A stretch of 64,000 nucleotides of DNA. Source: Lentisalinibacter orientalis. Lineage in GTDB: Bacteria; Pseudomonadota; Gammaproteobacteria; Steroidobacterales; Woeseiaceae. The notes under the pieces are model-generated. The model was not told the origin of the DNA. It saw only the letters and a program-made list of their open reading frames with translations, and ran no database searches. The stretch covers positions 1,302,001 to 1,366,000 of the forward strand of contig NZ_JAPDRJ010000001.1 in NCBI RefSeq assembly GCF_040706535.1, in the 5' to 3' direction. Position 1 is the first letter of the stretch; each line of letters starts with the position of its first letter. The position numbers and the translations under genes are program-made. Shown here piece after piece: positions 1 to 8,642 of the stretch.

Positions 1-258
1 CTGACTGAACACCGTGACCCGGTCGGTCTCGGCGCCCAGGTCCACGCCGAGGTCATTGCGCAGGTCGGCGAACAGCTCCTTGTCCAGCCAGCCGTAGAGC
101 TGGCGCCCGACCTCGGAGCCGCGCATCTCGACAAGGTCGGCATGCAGGTACCAGCGGGTGTTGCCGGGCAGTTCGCCGGGCGTGACCGCGGCGACGGCGA
201 GGCCGGGGAGGGCGAGGATGGCGACCATAAGGACGGCGTGCAGTTTCGGAAAGCGCAT
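1..258 (-). CDS. Secreted protein of unknown function (C-terminus outside window)
   Basis: Reading leftward from an ATG at 258, the frame stays open to the window edge, giving 86 residues of a longer protein. The first 24 or so residues form a typical Sec signal peptide: MRFPK, a hydrophobic stretch, then AVA/AV as a likely cleavage site. The mature part begins with a charged segment (LPGNTRWYLHADL) and does not match a family I can name. It lies 57 nt downstream of the esterase gene on the same strand and is probably co-transcribed with it. Function unknown. The start is supported by the signal peptide; the 3' end is missing. Confidence 0.7.
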   Translation of the reverse strand, partial: MRFPKLHAVLMVAILALPGLAVAAVTPGELPGNTRWYLHADLVEMRGSEVGRQLYGWLDKELFADLRNDLGVDLGAETDRVTVFSQ

Positions 259-315
259 GGGGGGCTCCGTTTTCGATGTTGTCTGCCCCGTTATAGGGCC
301 GTCGGCCGCGATTGG

Positions 316-1197
316 TTACAGTCCGTCGTCGGTCGGGGCGTCCTCTGACCCGAACAGCCAGCGGATACCGCGTCTGAAGGCAGGGGGCGCCGCCGAGAAA
401 TGACTCTCGCCGGGCAGGATCTCGGCCTCGAGATCCCAGGGCGTCTTCTCCTGCGCCGTCCAGTGGCCGATCCAGGACAGCGCCGGGCCGCGGAGGCGGG
501 GCAGGTCGTCGGCGCCGGAGGCCACGTACAGGCGCCGCCGCGGCCCGTCCGGTGCTTTGCCGGGTGCCGCCAGGAACAGCGGCAGGTTGCGATGCAGCGC
601 CGGGTTGATGGCGATGTGGCCCCAGAAGGGGCCCTCTGGCTGCAGCGCGCTGTAGAGGACGAACTGGCCGCCGAGAGACTGCCCCAGGATCACCCGGCGT
701 TGCGGGTCGGCGGGATAGCGGGACTCGATCATCGGGATCAGTTCATCGCGGAGAAAGCGGAGGAAGGTGCCGGCTCCGCCCCAGAAGTCCGGTTCCGGCG
801 CCTCCGCGGTGTAGTCGCGGCTGCGCTGGTTGCCTTCCCGGAAGTAGTCGGTGCCGTAGGAGATGCCCACCAGTATGAGCTCGGGGACCTCCTCGCCCAG
901 TTCCAGATAGCGGTAGTAGCCGGCCAGGAGCGGGAACATGTTGCCGCCGTCGAGCACGTAGACCACGGGATAACGCGGCTCGGCTCCCGGCTGGTGGCTC
1001 TCGGGCAGGCGCACGTGGACGTGGTAGACGCCCTCGGGCTCGTCCGGCGTCAGCCGATGGTAGTGGGCCCGGTCGACGGCCTGCAGGCGGATCTCCCGTT
1101 CCCCGGCGCCGAGCAGCGGGGCGGCCTCCTGGGCTGCCAGGGCCGTCAGGACTGTCAGTGCGGCCAGGCAAACGAGGGCGGGCAGTAGTGTCCTCAT
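316..1197 (-). CDS. Secreted alpha/beta hydrolase, esterase D/BesA-like
   Basis: A 293-residue protein with an N-terminal signal peptide (about residues 1-22) followed by an alpha/beta-hydrolase fold of the putative esterase family (PF00756, which includes esterase D, enterochelin esterases and IroE/BesA). The nucleophile elbow is GQSLGG with Ser174; the likely catalytic His is His266 in GESHFS. The stretch VVYVLDGGNMFP near residue 80 is typical of this family. Known members hydrolyse siderophore or S-acyl esters; the substrate here cannot be deduced. It is probably periplasmic. It is divergent from the cytochrome lipoprotein at 1421 and leads a two-gene minus-strand unit with the truncated gene at 1-258. 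No strong Shine-Dalgarno is visible before this ATG. Confidence 0.85.
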   Translation of the reverse strand: MRTLLPALVCLAALTVLTALAAQEAAPLLGAGEREIRLQAVDRAHYHRLTPDEPEGVYHVHVRLPESHQPGAEPRYPVVYVLDGGNMFPLLAGYYRYLELGEEVPELILVGISYGTDYFREGNQRSRDYTAEAPEPDFWGGAGTFLRFLRDELIPMIESRYPADPQRRVILGQSLGGQFVLYSALQPEGPFWGHIAINPALHRNLPLFLAAPGKAPDGPRRRLYVASGADDLPRLRGPALSWIGHWTAQEKTPWDLEAEILPGESHFSAAPPAFRRGIRWLFGSEDAPTDDGL

Positions 1198-1420
1198 CGA
1201 TCGGTCTCAGCGACGGCGTTATGGCTACAGTATTGCGCAACAGGCTCCCGGGCGTCTCCCGGCTATCCTGGCTATTCTGGTCATCGTTAGGCTAAGCACA
1301 TGTCACTACTGGCCGGGTTCGGCCGGATCGCCTAGAGTGAAGCTGTAGAGCTGTGGCCGCGTCGTTCGATTGGCCGTGGCCACTGGTTGCGGGGAGGAAG
1401 CCCGGTATGAGGAAAACGGC

Positions 1421-1915
1421 ATGAGCAGAACCAGGCTTCGGTCCGGGATGGCCAGGGTGGCAATGGTAATGGTCGCGACGCTGAGCGCGGCGCTGCTGGC
1501 CGGCTGCGACGCCGGCCCGAAGTCCGCCGCCGGATTCCGGCTGCCGGACGGTGACCCGGAGGCCGGCCGGGCGGCGTTCCTGGCGCTGCAGTGCAATTCC
1601 TGCCACGTGATCAGCAATTACGAGCTGCCGCCGCCGGCGGCGAAGGGTCCGGTGCAGGTGACGCTGGGCGGCGAGGTGACCCGGGTGAAGACCTACGGGG
1701 AGCTGGTGACCTCCATCATCAATCCGTCGCACAAACTGGTCCGCTGGTACCCGGAGGAAGAGGTTTCCGAGGATGGCAAGTCGCTGATGCCCGCCTTCAA
1801 CGACCGCATGACCGTGCGCCAGCTCGTCAACCTGGTCGCGTTCCTGCAGCCCCATTACGATGTCGTCGTGCCGCGCTACGAATACCCCGAGTACCAGTAC
1901 GCGCCGATCTACTGA
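1421..1915 (+). CDS. c-type cytochrome lipoprotein
   Basis: A 164-residue protein that begins with a lipoprotein signal ending in the lipobox LLAGC and carries one haem-c attachment motif CNSCH. The ATG at 1421 is chosen because AGGAAA lies just upstream and the signal peptide then has normal length; an in-frame upstream start would add 17 residues before it. The C-terminal half (YGELVTSIINPSHK, then MPAFNDRMT and LVNLVAFLQ) has the layout of a small cytochrome c domain, with a Met that may be the distal haem ligand. It is likely an electron carrier anchored on the periplasmic side of a membrane. The partner oxidase or reductase is not in the window. Confidence 0.85.
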   Translation: MSRTRLRSGMARVAMVMVATLSAALLAGCDAGPKSAAGFRLPDGDPEAGRAAFLALQCNSCHVISNYELPPPAAKGPVQVTLGGEVTRVKTYGELVTSIINPSHKLVRWYPEEEVSEDGKSLMPAFNDRMTVRQLVNLVAFLQPHYDVVVPRYEYPEYQYAPIY

Positions 1916-1935
1916 GCCCGACGGAGGAGAGAGCG

Positions 1936-2313
1936 ATGCCCGGACTCCTGGTCCGACTCCTGATCAATATGTTCGGCCTCTGGCTGGCCGCCGCTATCGT
2001 CCCGGGTGTGCACATCAGCGGCGTGGGAACGTTTATCCTCGCCGCCATCCTGCTGGGCGTGGTGAACGCGCTGGTGCGGCCCATCGCCATCGTCGCGACG
2101 CTGCCGCTCACCCTCGTCACGCTCGGGCTGTTCCTGTTCGTCGTGAACGCGATGATGTTCGGGCTGGTCGCGTGGCTGCTTGCCGATTTCGCGGTGTCGG
2201 GCTTCTGGGCCGCCCTGTTCGGCTCGCTGGTGGTCAGCCTTACGAGCACGTTGACGTCCTGGTACATCGGCCCGAGCGGGCGCTACGAGGTGATGGTCAT
2301 ACGTCGGCGCTAG
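1936..2313 (+). CDS. YvlD-type (phage holin family 4) membrane protein
   Basis: A 125-residue protein made almost wholly of four hydrophobic segments (about 5-25, 31-50, 56-80 and 88-110). It contains the ILLGVVNALVRPI stretch typical of the YvlD/PF04020 family, whose members are small inner-membrane proteins of poorly known function despite the 'holin' label. The start at 1936 has an ACGGAGGAGA ribosome-binding site. It follows the cytochrome lipoprotein by 20 nt and probably shares its mRNA. No phage genes are nearby, so a lytic role is not suggested. It converges on hemN with a 12-nt gap. Confidence 0.85.
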   Translation: MPGLLVRLLINMFGLWLAAAIVPGVHISGVGTFILAAILLGVVNALVRPIAIVATLPLTLVTLGLFLFVVNAMMFGLVAWLLADFAVSGFWAALFGSLVVSLTSTLTSWYIGPSGRYEVMVIRRR

Positions 2314-2325
2314 CCGCGTACCCGC

Positions 2326-3708
2326 CTAGATGATCTTGGAGTAGCGCTGCGGCTCGGCCTGCGCCCGCAGGTAGCCGTCGAACACCATCGCGATGGCGCG
2401 CAGCAGCAGCCGGCCCGTGGGCGTGACGCGGATGGAGGCATCGTCCACCTCCACCAGGCCGTCTTCCTCAAGCGGCGCCAGGTCCGCCAGCTCGTCGGCG
2501 AAGCGGCTCCGGAAATCGATGTCGAAGCGCTCCTCGATCTCGCTGAAGATCAGCCGGTCCCGGCACATGATGGACTGGATCACCTTGCCGCGGAGCTTGT
2601 CGTCGTCGCTCATGATGAGGCCGCGCTCGACGGGCAGGTGTCCTTCCTCGATGCGCCGGCCGTAGTCGTGGTCGTGCCGGGTGTGCTGGCTGTAGCAGTC
2701 GGCGATGCGGCCGATGGAACTCGCGCCGAGGGCGATCAGCTCGGTGTCCGCATGGGTGGAATAGCCCTGGAAGTTCCGCTGCATGGTGCCGTTCTCGCGC
2801 GCGATGGCGAGCTCATCGTCCTTGCGCGCGAAGTGGTCCATGCCGATGTACTCGTAGCCTTCGCCGCCGAGCCGCTGGATGGTGTGGCCGAGCAGGGCCA
2901 GCTTCACGTCGTCGCTGGGCAGGTCCTCCTGGCGGATCAGCCGCTGGGCGCGGAACATTTGCGGCAGGTGAGCGTAGCTGTAGACCGAGATGCGGTCGGG
3001 CCGGGCCTCCAGCACGGTGTCCAGCGTGCGGTCGAAGCGCTCCGGGGTCTGCATGGGCAGGCCGTAGATCAGGTCGATGGAGACCGAGCGGAAGCCGGCG
3101 TCCCGGGCCTGCTGGATGAGCGGCAGGGTCTCCTCCGGCGGCTGGATGCGGTTGACCGCTTTCTGCACCTCCGGGTCGAAGTCCTGCACGCCCATGCTGA
3201 GCCGGTTGAAGCCCATGCCGGCCAGCGCCGCCACCATGCCCGGGCGGATGCTGCGCGGGTCGATCTCGATGGAGAATTCCTGCCGGCCGTCGCCGCGCAG
3301 CCGGAAGTGCTCGCCGAGTTTGGCCATGACCGAGGAGAGCTGCTCCTCGCTGAGATAGGTGGGCGTGCCGCCGCCGAGGTGCAGCTGCTCCACCACCCGG
3401 TTGTCGTCGAACAGGGCGGACTGGAGTTCCACCTCGCGGAACAGGTGGCCGAGGTACTCGGAGGCCCGGTCCCGGTTGCGGGTCACCACCTTGTTGCAGC
3501 CGCAGTAGTAACAGAGCGTGTGGCAGTAGGGGATGTGCAGGTACAGCGACAGGGGTCCGTCGTTGCGCTCGTTGCTGAGGACGCACTGGCGCTTGTACTG
3601 CGCCTCGTCGAACTCGTGGAACTGCACCGCCGTGGGGTAGGAGGTGTAGCGGGGCCCGCGGCCTCCGTAGCGCCTGATCAGCGCCTCGTCGAACTTGATT
3701 GGCTGCAT
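2326..3708 (-). CDS. hemN: Oxygen-independent coproporphyrinogen III oxidase
   Basis: A 460-residue radical SAM enzyme that decarboxylates coproporphyrinogen III to protoporphyrinogen IX without oxygen, in haem biosynthesis. The 4Fe-4S cluster motif is CHTLCYYC (Cys62, Cys66, Cys69), followed by Cys71 as in true HemN; GGGTPTYL supplies the SAM-binding glycines. The N-terminal YTSYPTAVQF and the C-terminal HemN domain are both present, and the length fits HemN (about 455-460) rather than the shorter HemW. Many gammaproteobacterial hemN genes are controlled by FNR/Anr, but I do not see a TTGAT-N4-ATCAA box in the 219-nt divergent region shared with the aminotransferase gene. Confidence 0.95.
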   Translation of the reverse strand: MQPIKFDEALIRRYGGRGPRYTSYPTAVQFHEFDEAQYKRQCVLSNERNDGPLSLYLHIPYCHTLCYYCGCNKVVTRNRDRASEYLGHLFREVELQSALFDDNRVVEQLHLGGGTPTYLSEEQLSSVMAKLGEHFRLRGDGRQEFSIEIDPRSIRPGMVAALAGMGFNRLSMGVQDFDPEVQKAVNRIQPPEETLPLIQQARDAGFRSVSIDLIYGLPMQTPERFDRTLDTVLEARPDRISVYSYAHLPQMFRAQRLIRQEDLPSDDVKLALLGHTIQRLGGEGYEYIGMDHFARKDDELAIARENGTMQRNFQGYSTHADTELIALGASSIGRIADCYSQHTRHDHDYGRRIEEGHLPVERGLIMSDDDKLRGKVIQSIMCRDRLIFSEIEERFDIDFRSRFADELADLAPLEEDGLVEVDDASIRVTPTGRLLLRAIAMVFDGYLRAQAEPQRYSKII

Positions 3709-3927
3709 GCCGATATTCCTGAATCCCTGAATCTGAATCCCGATACCGCCGCGCGGCGGTCACATCTCATTGAACCACAACGATTATGGTAAGAGGCTCG
3801 CTCCCCGGCCCGAGGCTAACCGTACCCGAACACCGCGGCCGCCTGCATAGGCATTAGCCGAAGGCGGCGCCTTGCCGCGGCCGGCCCGGGCCTTCATCAT
3901 GCGCCCCTCGTCACCCCGGGAGGCCCC

Positions 3928-5223
3928 ATGCCCGTACAGGACTATCCCCTCGAGAAAATCCGCGAGCGCTTCCCCGCCCTGGCCCTGGACGGGGACATCG
4001 GCGGGCGCATTTATCTGGACAATCCGGCCGGCACGCAGGTTCCCGCCACGGTCGTCGACCGGATGAGCCGTTGCCTGCTGGAGGCCAACGCCAACCTGGG
4101 CGGGCCCTTCGAAACCTCCCGGCTGGCCGACGAGATCGCCGCCGACGCCCATCAGGCCATGGCGGACTTTCTGAACGCGCCGTCGGCCGACGAGATCGTG
4201 TTCGGGCAGAACATGACGACCCTCACCTTCCATCTCTCCCGCTCCATCGGCGCCGCGTTGTCGCCGGGCGACGAGGTGATCGTCACGCAGATGGACCACG
4301 ACGCCAACATCTGGCCGTGGGTCATGATGGCGCGGGACCACGGCCTGGAGGTGAAGTGGCTGCCGTTCGACACGGAGACCTTCGAATTCGACCTGGCCGA
4401 ACTGGATCGCCTGCTGGGCGAGCGCACGCGGCTGGTCTGCGTGGCGGGCGCGAGTAACCTGCTGGGCACGGTGAACGACGTCGCCGCCATCGCGGCCCGG
4501 GCGCGGGCGGCCGGTGCCTGGACCTTCGTGGACGCGGTGCAGTCCGCACCCCATGTCCCTACCGACGTGCAGGCGCTCGGCTGCGATTTCCTGGCCTGCT
4601 CCGCCTACAAGTTCTTCGGCCCCCATCAGGGCATCCTCTGGGGCCGGAGCGAGATCCTGGAGTCGCTGGAGCCCTACAAGGTGCGGCCGGCGCCGAACAG
4701 GATCCCGGGCTGTTTCGAGACCGGCACCCAGAGCCACGAGGGCATGGCCGGGACGGCGGGCGCGGTGGACTATTTCGCGTCGCTGGGCGAGGCCTGGGCC
4801 GCGGACTATGCCGGGCGCTTCCCCGGCATGAGCGGCCGCGCCCTGCACGTTCACACCGCACTCGCGTGGCTGCTCGACTACGAGGAGACGCTCTCGCGCC
4901 ATCTCATCGACGGGCTGCAGGCTCTGCCGGGCGTGAGGGTGCACGGCATCACGGATCCGGACGCGTACTCGCGGCGCCTGCCGACGGTGGCCTTCACCGT
5001 CGAGGGCGTGGCGCCGGCGATGATCGCTCGGGAACTCGGGCAGCGGCGCATCTTCGTCTGGAACGGCCACAATTACGCGCTGGAGGTGGTGCGGGCGCTG
5101 GGCCTGATGGAGGCGGGCGGCGTCATCCGCGTGGGTCCGGTGCACTACAACAGCATCGAGGAACTGGACGTGCTGCTGAATACGCTCGAGAGCATCCTGC
5201 CGCGTATCGCGCCCGGCCGCTGA
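3928..5223 (+). CDS. Cysteine desulfurase-like class V aminotransferase (VC1184 type)
   Basis: A 431-residue fold-type-I PLP protein. The Schiff-base lysine is Lys228 in SAYKFFGPHQG and the PLP-pyridine aspartate is Asp202 in FVDAVQSAPH. Overall features (YLDNPAGTQVP at the N-terminus, NANLGGPF, TNE-like NLLGTVNDV) match the VC1184-type subfamily, often annotated as cysteine desulfurase-like. I do not see the mobile-loop cysteine of IscS/SufS in the usual C-terminal position, so a sulfur-transfer role is uncertain. The gene is monocistronic, divergent from hemN. The ATG at 3928 follows GGGAGGCCC. Confidence 0.85.
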   Translation: MPVQDYPLEKIRERFPALALDGDIGGRIYLDNPAGTQVPATVVDRMSRCLLEANANLGGPFETSRLADEIAADAHQAMADFLNAPSADEIVFGQNMTTLTFHLSRSIGAALSPGDEVIVTQMDHDANIWPWVMMARDHGLEVKWLPFDTETFEFDLAELDRLLGERTRLVCVAGASNLLGTVNDVAAIAARARAAGAWTFVDAVQSAPHVPTDVQALGCDFLACSAYKFFGPHQGILWGRSEILESLEPYKVRPAPNRIPGCFETGTQSHEGMAGTAGAVDYFASLGEAWAADYAGRFPGMSGRALHVHTALAWLLDYEETLSRHLIDGLQALPGVRVHGITDPDAYSRRLPTVAFTVEGVAPAMIARELGQRRIFVWNGHNYALEVVRALGLMEAGGVIRVGPVHYNSIEELDVLLNTLESILPRIAPGR

Positions 5224-5311
5224 CGCGGCTCCGGGTCGGCCCGCCGTCCGGCCGAGCCTGCCGCCCCGACTGGCCCGGCGCGTGCGGCCTGTTGCGCCGA
5301 TCGGCCGCGGG

Positions 5312-5743
5312 TCAGTTGTTCTTCGCGCCCTGGTCGATCCAGTCCTTGATCAGCTGCACCTCGTCCCTGTCCAGCGGGGAGCCGCGCCCTTGCGCGAGCG
5401 AATCCTCATGGTGGGGCGGCATCTGTATCTCCGGCGCGCTCTCACCGGAGACCACGAGGTAAAGCGTGCTGGAGGCGGCGCTGCCCGGCACCACCACCTC
5501 GCCGAGGCGGGTGCCGTGCATGAGGCTCGCGTAATCGGTCACGTTCAGACCGGTGCTGGTCTCGCCTTCGGCGTAGCCGCTGTGGCAGCCGGCGCAGTTG
5601 GCCGCCAGGACCGGCTGGACGTCCTCCGAGAAACTGACCTGCCGCTCGCAGCCCGACAGGAAGGTCAGGCCCAGGATGGCGACGGTGGCGATGGCGAGCG
5701 GGATGTTCCTGAGTCCCTGAATCGTATCCACGAATCTGCCCAT
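5312..5743 (-). CDS. Single-haem c-type cytochrome lipoprotein
   Basis: A 143-residue lipoprotein: a short charged N-terminus, a hydrophobic stretch ending in the lipobox FLSGC, then a cytochrome domain with CAGCH. The context SEDVQPVLAANCAGCH followed later by MPPHHE and IKDWIDQGA resembles the planctomycete-type cytochrome family, with the Met in QMPP as a likely axial ligand. I chose the ATG at 5743 because AAGGGGGCAACC sits directly before it; an upstream ATG at 5791 would add 16 residues. It is 78 nt downstream of the UdgX fusion gene on the same strand but shows no functional link to it. Confidence 0.82.
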   Translation of the reverse strand: MGRFVDTIQGLRNIPLAIATVAILGLTFLSGCERQVSFSEDVQPVLAANCAGCHSGYAEGETSTGLNVTDYASLMHGTRLGEVVVPGSAASSTLYLVVSGESAPEIQMPPHHEDSLAQGRGSPLDRDEVQLIKDWIDQGAKNN

Positions 5744-5821
5744 GGTTGCCCCCTTGTGCGCTGCCGCCGGGACGGCGGCCTGCTCGGTCACCGTTTCATC
5801 CTAGACCGGAAGGCATCCCTG

Positions 5822-7267
5822 TCAATTTCGCGCAATACCTACTGTCTGTGCCGCCGCCTTGCGAAGGTCCGCCACCAGGCGGCGAAGCTCGCGCTCTCGG
5901 GATTGCTCGTCCCGCTGGCGGAGAACATATGAAGGGTGGACGGTGATCCACACCGATGTGCCGTCCTCCAGCGAGAGGGCGCTGCCCCGATCCTCGCCGA
6001 CGGCCACGGGTCGGCCGAGCAGGCTGCGCGCGGCCGTGGCCCCCAGCGCGACGACGGCCCGCGGTGCCACCATCCCGAGCTCCAGCCCGAGCCACCAGCG
6101 GCAATGGTCGATCTCGCTCGCGTCCGGCTTCTGGTGCAGCCGGCGCTTGCCCTGCAGCCGGAACTTGAAGTGTTTCACGGCGTTGGTCAGGAAGATGCGC
6201 TCGCGCTCGATGCCGGCTGCCGCCAGCGCCTCGTCGAGCAGCCGTCCCGCCGGGCCGACGAAGGGGCGGCCGGTGAGGTCCTCCCGGTCGCCGGGCTGCT
6301 CGCCGACCAGCATCAGCCCGGCGTCCGCAGGGCCTTCGCCGGGCACCGCCCGGGTCGCCTGTTCGCCGATGGGGCAGCGCCGGCAGGCCTCCAGGCAGGC
6401 CGCGAGCTCATCCAGCGTCCGTGGTGTCTTCTCTTCCGCCATGTCCATCCTGATCCACTGCCGTGCCCGGCCGGCCGCCGGCCGCCGCCCCGGCGGCGGC
6501 GAGCGCTGCGCCCGCTCCCCGTCCCTGACCAGCGTCGGGATCAGCCGGGCCTCGGGCAGATTACGCCAGTACTTGCGCGGCATCTCCGCACGCATGGCAT
6601 CCACCTTCAGCCGCGCCGGGTTGAAGATGCTGGCGTAGTAGGTGGTCCAGTATGCCTCCAGTGCGTCGTCGTCGGGGCAGTCGGCGCGGGCCGCGCCCGG
6701 GCCGTAGGTGAGCGCGTCGCCGTCCCAGTGCGCGCTCGCCTCCGGCGTGAGGATGGACCACCGCATGCCGGTGTAGCGGCGCATGAAGAACGGCGCCACC
6801 GCCTTCAGGATGTGATGTTCCGGCTCGAACCACGCCACGTAGGCCTCGACGACGGCGTGACGCACGCGGCGGAAACGCACGAAGGCCTTCATCTTGTGCA
6901 TGTCGCGCCGCACGGAGCGGGCCATGCCGGCGGCCAGCGCCACGTCGGCGTCGAAACTCACGTCCAGCAGGGAGCGTTCCGACTGCAGGCGCCAGAGCAG
7001 CCGATAGAGGAGCTCGAAGCGGCGCGGATCCCGGTGACAGGCGACCCGTTCGGCGAGCGGCGGGAAGCCCTTCGGTACCAGGATGGCCCGCCGGGTGCGG
7101 GGCAGTGCGGCCGGCGCGCCGGCGAACAGGTCCGGGGTCGCGCGCCGCTCGCGCCAGGCGGTGGTCTCCGGCGGCACGGCGGCCGCGATCAGGCGGCGCG
7201 CCTGATCACGCCAGGCTTCGTAGCCGTCCGCCGCGTCGAGCACGATCTCGATGTTGCCGCGGCTCAT
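5822..7267 (-). CDS. DUF4130 / UdgX-type uracil-DNA glycosylase fusion
   Basis: A 481-residue two-domain protein. Residues about 1-250 form a DUF4130 domain of unknown function (the 'probable DNA metabolism protein' family). Residues about 280-475 are a UdgX-type uracil-DNA glycosylase: GEQPGDRED (322-330), the KRRLH loop (374-378) that in UdgX carries the histidine forming a covalent bond to the uracil-DNA sugar, and the HPS motif (444-446). Cysteines 295, 298 and 389 are candidate Fe-S ligands. It starts 22 nt after the radical SAM gene, and the pair is a known conserved association. A LexA box lies upstream of the pair. Expected role: recognition or tagging of uracil-containing DNA in a damage response. 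Confidence 0.93.
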   Translation of the reverse strand: MSRGNIEIVLDAADGYEAWRDQARRLIAAAVPPETTAWRERRATPDLFAGAPAALPRTRRAILVPKGFPPLAERVACHRDPRRFELLYRLLWRLQSERSLLDVSFDADVALAAGMARSVRRDMHKMKAFVRFRRVRHAVVEAYVAWFEPEHHILKAVAPFFMRRYTGMRWSILTPEASAHWDGDALTYGPGAARADCPDDDALEAYWTTYYASIFNPARLKVDAMRAEMPRKYWRNLPEARLIPTLVRDGERAQRSPPPGRRPAAGRARQWIRMDMAEEKTPRTLDELAACLEACRRCPIGEQATRAVPGEGPADAGLMLVGEQPGDREDLTGRPFVGPAGRLLDEALAAAGIERERIFLTNAVKHFKFRLQGKRRLHQKPDASEIDHCRWWLGLELGMVAPRAVVALGATAARSLLGRPVAVGEDRGSALSLEDGTSVWITVHPSYVLRQRDEQSRERELRRLVADLRKAAAQTVGIARN

Positions 7268-7289
7268 GGTACGACTGACAGCGTACGAC

Positions 7290-8528
7290 TCACAGCGGCA
7301 GGCTCTGCTGGCGGGGCGGCGGGGCGAGCAGGCCGGCGAGCGCCGGACTGTCCAGCAATCGGCCGGGCTGCCAGCCCCGGGCGACGACGAACGGGCGCAC
7401 CTTCTGCAGCGATACGGTCATGCGCTGCAGATCCTCGAGGCCGAGCCTGCGGTGGCGCCGCGCCTTCAGTATGCGGGCGACCGCCCGGGTGCCGAGGCCG
7501 GGTACCCGCAGCAGGGTCTCGCGGTCCGCGCGGTTGACGTCCACCGGGAAGCGCTCCCGGTGGCGCACCGCCCAGGCGAGTTTCGGGTCCACGGCGGGGT
7601 CCAGCATGCTGCCGTCGCCGCCGGCGAGAATCTCCTCCACCCCGAAGCCGTAGAACCGGTACAGCCAGTCCGCCTGGTAGAGGCGGTGCTCGCGCAGCAG
7701 CGGCGCCGGCGCTGCCGGCAGGGAAGCGCTGGGGTAGGGGATGGGGCTGAAGGCCGAGTAATACACGCGCTTCAGGCGGTAGCCCGCGTAGAGCGAGGCG
7801 CTGGTGGTCAGTATCGCCCGGTCGTCGGCGTCGTCGGCGCCGACGATCATCTGTGTGCTCTGGCCCGTGGCGTTGAGTCCGTTCGGGTCCCGGCGGCCGC
7901 GGCGGTCGGGTCGGCTCTCCTCCAGCCGCAGCCGCACCCGGCCCATGGCCGTGCGGATGCGGCCGGCGTCCTTCTCCGGCGCCAGCCTGGCGAGGCCGCG
8001 GCTCGTGGGCAGTTCGATGTTGATGGAGAGCCGGTCGGCGTAGCGGCCGGCCTCCTCGATCAGCGCGGGGTCGGCGTCCGGGATGGTCTTCAGGTGGATA
8101 TAGCCGCGGAACCGGTGCTCCTCGCGCAGCCGGCGGGCCACCTCGATCAATCGCTCCATGGTGTAGTCCGCGCTCACCATGATGCCGGAGGACAGGAACA
8201 GCCCCTCGATGTAGTTCCGCTTGTAGAACTCCAGGGTCAGGTTCACCAGTTCGTCCACGCCGAAGCGCGCACGCTGCACGTCGCTGGAGATGCGGTTCAC
8301 GCAGTACTGGCAGTCGTACTGGCAATAGTTGGTCAGCAGCACCTTCAGCAGCGAGATGCAGCGTCCGTCCGGCGCGTAGGAGTGACAGATGCCGGCGCCG
8401 CCGGTGGAGCCGATGCCGCCGGTGGCGCGCGAGTCCTTGCGCCGGGCCGAACTGGAGGCGCAGGATGCGTCGTACTTGGCGGCGTCGGCCAGGATCGCGA
8501 GCTTGTCGATGGTCGTCAGGCGGGGCAT
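7290..8528 (-). CDS. Putative DNA modification/repair radical SAM protein
   Basis: A 412-residue protein with the radical SAM cluster motif CQYDCQYC (Cys69, Cys73, Cys76) preceded by a conserved SYAPDGRCISLLKVLLTN segment. The C-terminal part contains a helix-hairpin-helix (VNRADRETLLRVPGLG, then AVARILKARR), suggesting DNA contact. This is the family annotated as putative DNA modification/repair radical SAM protein, nearly always adjacent to DUF4130/UdgX, as here. The substrate is not known. The gene is first in its operon, with a LexA box ending 31 nt before its ATG. No strong Shine-Dalgarno is visible. Confidence 0.93.
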   Translation of the reverse strand: MPRLTTIDKLAILADAAKYDASCASSSARRKDSRATGGIGSTGGAGICHSYAPDGRCISLLKVLLTNYCQYDCQYCVNRISSDVQRARFGVDELVNLTLEFYKRNYIEGLFLSSGIMVSADYTMERLIEVARRLREEHRFRGYIHLKTIPDADPALIEEAGRYADRLSINIELPTSRGLARLAPEKDAGRIRTAMGRVRLRLEESRPDRRGRRDPNGLNATGQSTQMIVGADDADDRAILTTSASLYAGYRLKRVYYSAFSPIPYPSASLPAAPAPLLREHRLYQADWLYRFYGFGVEEILAGGDGSMLDPAVDPKLAWAVRHRERFPVDVNRADRETLLRVPGLGTRAVARILKARRHRRLGLEDLQRMTVSLQKVRPFVVARGWQPGRLLDSPALAGLLAPPPRQQSLPL

Positions 8529-8558
8529 GGCGGACTACTGTTGTTATGCCCACCAAGA

Positions 8559-8574
8559 CTGTATGGATATACAG
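8559..8574 (-). promoter_or_regulatory. LexA (SOS) box upstream of the radical SAM/UdgX operon
   Basis: The 16-mer CTGTATGGATATACAG has the CTGT-N8-ACAG form of the gammaproteobacterial LexA operator and differs from the consensus CTGTATATATATACAG at two central positions only. It lies 31-46 nt before the radical SAM start codon. A possible -35 (TTGACG on the minus strand, at 8579-8584) is just upstream of it, so bound LexA would cover the promoter spacer and -10 region. The 8529-8642 gap is divergent, so an effect on the decarboxylase gene at 8643 is also possible. Confidence 0.8.
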
Positions 8575-8642
8575 CCGCCGTCAATCCCTGCAGAGACATT
8601 GTCGAGGAACGCGGCGGCGGCACGACATGACGAGGTAGCCCG

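Noticed and set aside
1936..2313. Phage holin as sign of a prophage
   Set aside because: The YvlD family name is historical; no phage genes are nearby.
2638..3792. Long plus-strand ORF antisense to hemN
   Set aside because: It is the mirror frame of hemN, lacks a ribosome-binding site and family features.
3709..3927. FNR/Anr box for hemN
   Set aside because: No TTGAT-N4-ATCAA or close form is present in the divergent gap.
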